From: Acidobacteriota bacterium
GTDB taxonomy: Bacteria; Acidobacteriota; Terriglobia; Terriglobales; Acidobacteriaceae
Reading direction: 5' to 3'
DNA length: 6,992 bases
Assembly (NCBI GenBank): GCA_021841795.1
Contig: JAKCDN010000159.1
Span: 1-6,992, forward strand
This document shows positions 5,943 to 6,992 of this stretch, piece by piece. How positions within the stretch are numbered: the stretch's first letter is position 1; each line of letters opens with the position of its first letter. Under the pieces are notes generated by a model. That model did not search any database, was not told where the DNA came from, and saw only the letters and a program-made list of their open reading frames with translations. The translations under genes and the position numbers were made by a program.

Positions 5943-5954
5943 GCAGCCACCGGG

Positions 5955-6992
5955 TCACGGCGCGATATCGAGATCAATGTGGCGGATGGATCCGGTGAAG
6001 GGGAACGGGCTGAGGTACGGCCCGACGGGCGAAGCCGTGTCCTGGCCGATGTCGAAGGTTTCTTCAAACGAAAATGCGGTGCGGACGGTCTCAGGCAGCC
6101 GGGCCTGGGCGGCAGGCCTGTTGTTGACAAGCAGGGAGACGGTTGCGCCCCTGCCGGGGCCGCCGCCGTCGCAATGGAATTGCAGGGTAATCCTGGCTGG
6201 GCCGGGCGGGAGCGGATCGGCAGCCTGGATGGTTGTGACGCGGCGCTGGAAGTAGTTGTAGGTGTAAGCGGGCCTGCCGTCTTTGATGTAGAGGCTGAAG
6301 CCGCCGGCCTCGCCGCCGTCGGAGATGAGCACGCCGTCGCCGCCGTGCGGCGGAATATCGACCCACGCGGTGATGGTGTGGGAGTGGTTCTCATAGACGG
6401 GCGTGAGCGAGAGAAAGAGATGTCCGGTGGGGGCGTAGTAGACGAAGTGCCTGCCGGAGGGGCGAGGTTGCCGGCCGCCAAAGCGGGGATCGAGCGGGTA
6501 GACGTTATTGCGGCGCGCTTCAGAGTCAAAGAGCTGCTCGAGCTGGGCGAGTTTGGCGGGGTTGGCGGCGGCGATGTTATCGGCCTCGGAGTAATCGGCG
6601 CTGAGGTGATAGAGCTCCCAGGGCTGGCGGTTGGGGTCGGGCGGGGGTTGATTGGTGTAGATCCAGGGCAGCAGCCCGCTGCGCGAGGCGGCCATCCATC
6701 CGTCGTGATAAATGGCGCGGTTGCCGAGCATCTCAAAGTACTGCGTGGCGCGGAGGCCGGGTGAGTCGGCTGAGGAGAATGTGGCCAGGAAGCTGATGCC
6801 GTCCATGCGCTGCTGTTTGACGCCGTTGACCTGGGATGGGATGGGAATGCGGGCAGCGTCAAGGATGGTGGGCGCGACGTCGGTGACGTCTTCAAACTGA
6901 CTGCGCAGGCCGCCGTGGTCGTGAATGCGGCTGGGCCAGAAGACGATGAGGGGGTCGCGGGCGCCGCCGAGGTGGGAGCCGATGCGCTTGCC
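5955..6992 (-). CDS. Arylsulfatase (sulfatase family), C-terminal part, 5'-truncated by window edge
   Basis: These are the last 345 residues of a type I-like arylsulfatase that hydrolyses sulfate esters. The frame is open through base 6992, beyond the first in-frame ATG at 6806; the upstream codons read SHLGGARDPLIVFWPSRI and LRSQFEDVTDVAPTILDAA, both conserved sulfatase segments, so the ATG is internal. Lys2 of the visible part, just before SHLGG, probably corresponds to the conserved active-site lysine of Pseudomonas-type arylsulfatases (recalled alignment). WELYHLSADYSEADN (125-139) is the usual end of the catalytic domain, and about 180-345 is a beta-rich C-terminal region. The CxPSR or SxPSR motif converted to formylglycine, the metal-binding N-terminus and any signal peptide are outside the window; long members are typically 750-800 residues. 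The gene is convergent with the peroxiredoxin-like gene, 12 bp apart. Substrate unknown. Confidence 0.94.
   Translation of the reverse strand, partial: GKRIGSHLGGARDPLIVFWPSRIHDHGGLRSQFEDVTDVAPTILDAARIPIPSQVNGVKQQRMDGISFLATFSSADSPGLRATQYFEMLGNRAIYHDGWMAASRSGLLPWIYTNQPPPDPNRQPWELYHLSADYSEADNIAAANPAKLAQLEQLFDSEARRNNVYPLDPRFGGRQPRPSGRHFVYYAPTGHLFLSLTPVYENHSHTITAWVDIPPHGGDGVLISDGGEAGGFSLYIKDGRPAYTYNYFQRRVTTIQAADPLPPGPARITLQFHCDGGGPGRGATVSLLVNNRPAAQARLPETVRTAFSFEETFDIGQDTASPVGPYLSPFPFTGSIRHIDLDIAP

Noticed and set aside
5979..6764. 261-residue plus-strand frame opposite the arylsulfatase
   Set aside because: Gly/Val/Ala-rich shadow produced by codon bias of the real gene.
5879..6895. 338-residue minus-strand frame overlapping the arylsulfatase in another phase
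   Set aside because: Very rich in Ser, Pro, Ala and Thr with no recognisable motif; the sulfatase frame is conserved throughout.

Overview
The window is a high-GC bacterial chromosomal segment of ordinary housekeeping and accessory metabolic genes. The protein types fit an Acidobacteriota-like soil bacterium: a long arylsulfatase of the type common there, a secreted serine beta-lactamase-family hydrolase with an extra C-terminal domain, a DHA2 drug-efflux permease and a CPYC peroxiredoxin-like protein. This assignment is inferred from protein style, not from a marker gene search. There are no mobile elements, CRISPR arrays, tRNA or rRNA genes.

From left to right: (1) the C-terminal two thirds of an EmrB/QacA-type MFS efflux permease, cut by the left edge; (2) a beta-class carbonic anhydrase on the minus strand, convergent with it; (3) a 244-bp divergent spacer with repeated CCTGTGC elements; (4) an exported SxxK/YSN/HTG serine hydrolase; (5) a probable 42-residue, highly charged minus-strand protein; (6) ffh, the signal recognition particle GTPase, complete with NG and M domains; (7) a 295-bp spacer; (8) a peroxiredoxin-like CPYC protein; (9) the C-terminal part of an arylsulfatase on the minus strand, running off the right edge.

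Gene order alternates between strands (+ - + - + + -), so most genes are probably separate transcription units. Three tail-to-tail junctions have gaps of only 40, 7 and 12 bp, with no clear intrinsic terminator. The genes do not form one pathway. ffh serves co-translational membrane targeting, carbonic anhydrase CO2/bicarbonate balance, the peroxiredoxin-like protein redox defence, and the hydrolase and sulfatase act on extracellular or periplasmic substrates.

The most interesting non-coding signal is the ffh-to-peroxiredoxin spacer. A plausible sigma-70 promoter (TTGACG, 16 bp, TACAGT) has a perfect 8-bp inverted repeat lying across its spacer, like an operator. The predicted transcript would begin at about 5058, just before a long bulged hairpin whose loop is made of CCATCT repeats, and would carry further palindromes along a leader of about 228 nt. 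No clearly new multi-gene system is visible; the rest of the window looks conventional.
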